Assembly (NCBI GenBank): GCA_017560125.1
Contig: JAFYOS010000004.1
Location: 62,001-126,000 of the forward strand
Reading direction: 5' to 3'
Length of the DNA: 64,000 nt
DNA from: Bacteroidaceae bacterium
GTDB lineage: Bacteria > Bacteroidota > Bacteroidia > Bacteroidales > Bacteroidaceae
A program made the position numbers and the translations under genes. Positions 62,668 through 64,000 of this stretch are shown here, piece after piece. Numbering within the stretch: the first letter of the stretch is position 1; every line of letters starts with the position of its first letter. The notes below the pieces were generated by a model. It made no database searches, was not told the DNA's origin, and was given only the letters and a program-made list of their open reading frames with translations.

Positions 62668-63141
62668 ATGAGATACGACATATACATAAACAAGCAGGAA
62701 CTTCTGCAACAGGTCGATTTGCGTACCCACTATCATGCCGAGGTGGGCAAAAGAACCGATTTGAACGCCGACACGGGCGAGAGCTCTGCCGACGACACCG
62801 AGCTGATGGATATGTTTCTGCACAAAGCGTGCAACGAATTGGTTGCGCCACAAATTGCTCGTTTCGACAATATTGAATACCGGATAGACGAGCACGGCAT
62901 ATACATCATTTTCGAAAGCAGGCACAACGTGTCCGAACTAAAACTACCCATCCTGAAGCAGTCGATAATAGATTTTCTGGTCAACGAGCTGATGACACAG
63001 TGGCTGATGATTCGCAACCGCAGTTGGAGCGACACATACATTGCCATGCGTAACGAGCTGTTCGACAAGGCGCAGCGCATGTTCGACCTATTCAGTTTCA
63101 AGAAGATAAGAAGCAGGCCTACCGATTTTGCAGGATTATAA
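62668..63141 (+). CDS. Phage-region protein directly upstream of terL
   Basis: The protein is 157 residues from the ATG at 62668; an in-frame TTG nine bases earlier overlaps the previous stop. It starts MRYDIYINKQELLQQVDLRT, has an acidic middle (SSADDTELMDMFLHK) and a helical end with LPILKQSIIDFLVNELMTQWLMIRNRSWSD. Its TAA is followed immediately by the terL ATG, so the two are translated in tandem. The function is unknown. Confidence 0.55.
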   Translation: MRYDIYINKQELLQQVDLRTHYHAEVGKRTDLNADTGESSADDTELMDMFLHKACNELVAPQIARFDNIEYRIDEHGIYIIFESRHNVSELKLPILKQSIIDFLVNELMTQWLMIRNRSWSDTYIAMRNELFDKAQRMFDLFSFKKIRSRPTDFAGL

Positions 63142-64000
63142 ATGGAAAAGAGTGAAATAATAGAAGAAAACAATAAACGGCTGAAAAACAATTCGGCCGT
63201 TTACAATCCTATCACAGGCAAAGGCTCCACATCGGTCGAAAGAGAATGGGTAGAGATTGAGGGTTTCCCACTGACGCGAATGAACCTTCCTGTGATGATG
63301 ACCAAGCAGGAGTACATTGCCGAGCTAAGCGAAAAAGGTGTACACAATTTTCTTGCTTCGCGTGGCAACCGCAATGCCACTCATAGGGATATCATCACTC
63401 TGTGGTTGGAATTTTGTCGCGAACGCATAAAGTACGATTTCGAATATTGGGCCAAGACCATGGCCATCATTTCGGACAAGGGAAAGGGACGCGACATTCC
63501 ATTTACCCTAAACAGACCACAGCGGATATATCTAAAGGAGATGGAACGATTGCGCCAATCGGGACTGCCCATTGACATCATTCTGTGCAAGGCGCGACAA
63601 TGGGGAGGCTCTACACTGACACAGATATACATGCTGTGGATACAATTGGTGCACAAAAAGAACTGGAATTCGGTCATATGTGGCGACGTCGAAAAGCAGT
63701 CATCGATAGTATCGGGCATACTCTCTAAGGTGATAAACAACTACCCTCAGTGGGCAACGGGAGGTGTGAAAATATCGACCACACCCTACCAAGGCACGCA
63801 GAAGACAAGGGTTATCACCTGGAGTAACAGCCGATACTCGTTGGGCTCATCGCAAAAGCCCGATTCGCTCCGAAGCGAGGACATAAGCATGGCCCATCTT
63901 ACCGAGGTGGGACTGTGGAAAGCGACGGCGGGAAGAAAACCAGAGGACCTTGTGCAATCCATCTTCGGTTCGATTGCAAGCGGTCCATATACGGTAAAGG
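63142..64000 (+). CDS. Phage terminase large subunit, cut by right window edge
   Basis: The first 286 residues are present. After an N-terminal region come LNRPQRIYLKEMERL, the Walker A-like LCKARQWGGSTLTQIYMLW (about residues 152-170), a beta-strand NSVICGDVEKQSS, and the Walker B-like region SMAHLTEVGLWKAT. Together these are the ATPase motor of TerL, which packs DNA into proheads. The nuclease domain would be off the window. It is the fourth gene of the rightward operon; portal and tail genes are expected next. Confidence 0.88.
   Translation, partial: MEKSEIIEENNKRLKNNSAVYNPITGKGSTSVEREWVEIEGFPLTRMNLPVMMTKQEYIAELSEKGVHNFLASRGNRNATHRDIITLWLEFCRERIKYDFEYWAKTMAIISDKGKGRDIPFTLNRPQRIYLKEMERLRQSGLPIDIILCKARQWGGSTLTQIYMLWIQLVHKKNWNSVICGDVEKQSSIVSGILSKVINNYPQWATGGVKISTTPYQGTQKTRVITWSNSRYSLGSSQKPDSLRSEDISMAHLTEVGLWKATAGRKPEDLVQSIFGSIASGPYTVK

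Noticed and set aside
1..64000. tRNA, rRNA, CRISPR arrays, insertion sequences and known riboswitches
   Set aside because: I looked through the intergenic stretches for T-loop sequences, repeat arrays, transposase frames and conserved riboswitch cores and saw none; a tRNAscan-SE/Infernal run would be decisive.

Overview
The window reads as a chromosomal segment of a member of the order Bacteroidales. Four things point there. First, several genes have promoters of the Bacteroidetes type, with a -33 TTTG box, 19-20 bases, then a TAnnTTTG -7 box; good examples lie upstream of the genes at 3.2, 4.0, 6.6 and 39.0 kb. Second, most starts lack a Shine-Dalgarno sequence. Third, families typical of the group are present: Spi/C10 peptidase, DUF4251, DUF4369, DUF5009, FAS1 lipoproteins and an HsdR_N protein next to holA. 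Fourth, synteny such as gyrA-TPR and pheT-yebC fits. Genus cannot be fixed from the sequence alone. I found no rRNA, tRNA, CRISPR array or insertion sequence.

0-17.8 kb: a C10 protease cut by the left edge, holA, a small HTH regulator, pyrK-pyrD, trmD, a FAS1 lipoprotein and a DPP IV. Then comes the N-degron operon clpS-clpA-aat, followed by yccF, menA, a CPBP protease and a TlpA-type lipoprotein.

17.8-35.7 kb: sbcD-sbcC and a DUF5009 membrane protein. Next is a tightly packed four-gene cassette: GNAT-like, DUF3440 PAPS-reductase-like, ParB-like and TauE/SafE (23.6-26.6 kb). It is followed by gyrA-TPR, clpC and htpG.

35.7-37.1 kb: an isolated three-gene phage-type lysis cassette (unknown protein, holin-like protein, and a lipoprotein with a C-terminal membrane anchor that resembles a unimolecular spanin).

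37.1-55.6 kb: mostly housekeeping genes. These are a GH43-like lipoprotein with nagB, a DUF4251 gene interrupted by an in-frame TGA, pheT-yebC, dnaB, ispE, a DUF2148 protein, a ferritin-like protein, a ThiE-like protein, prs, panB, a small-envelope-protein trio, rsmG with a metallo-hydrolase, and a TlpA-like protein that lacks the active-site cysteines.

55.6-64 kb: a phage-derived region that runs off the right edge. It has an S24/CI-like repressor with a nearby palindrome and a leftward head operon (scaffold-like protein, probable major capsid protein, connector-like proteins) punctuated by hairpins. A divergent rightward operon ends in the large terminase. No integrase, replication gene or att site is visible.

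The findings most worth following are the phage head and lysis modules separated by about 19 kb of core genes (a dispersed prophage or gene-transfer-agent-like arrangement is possible but unproven), the DUF3440/ParB cassette, and the TGA-interrupted DUF4251 gene.
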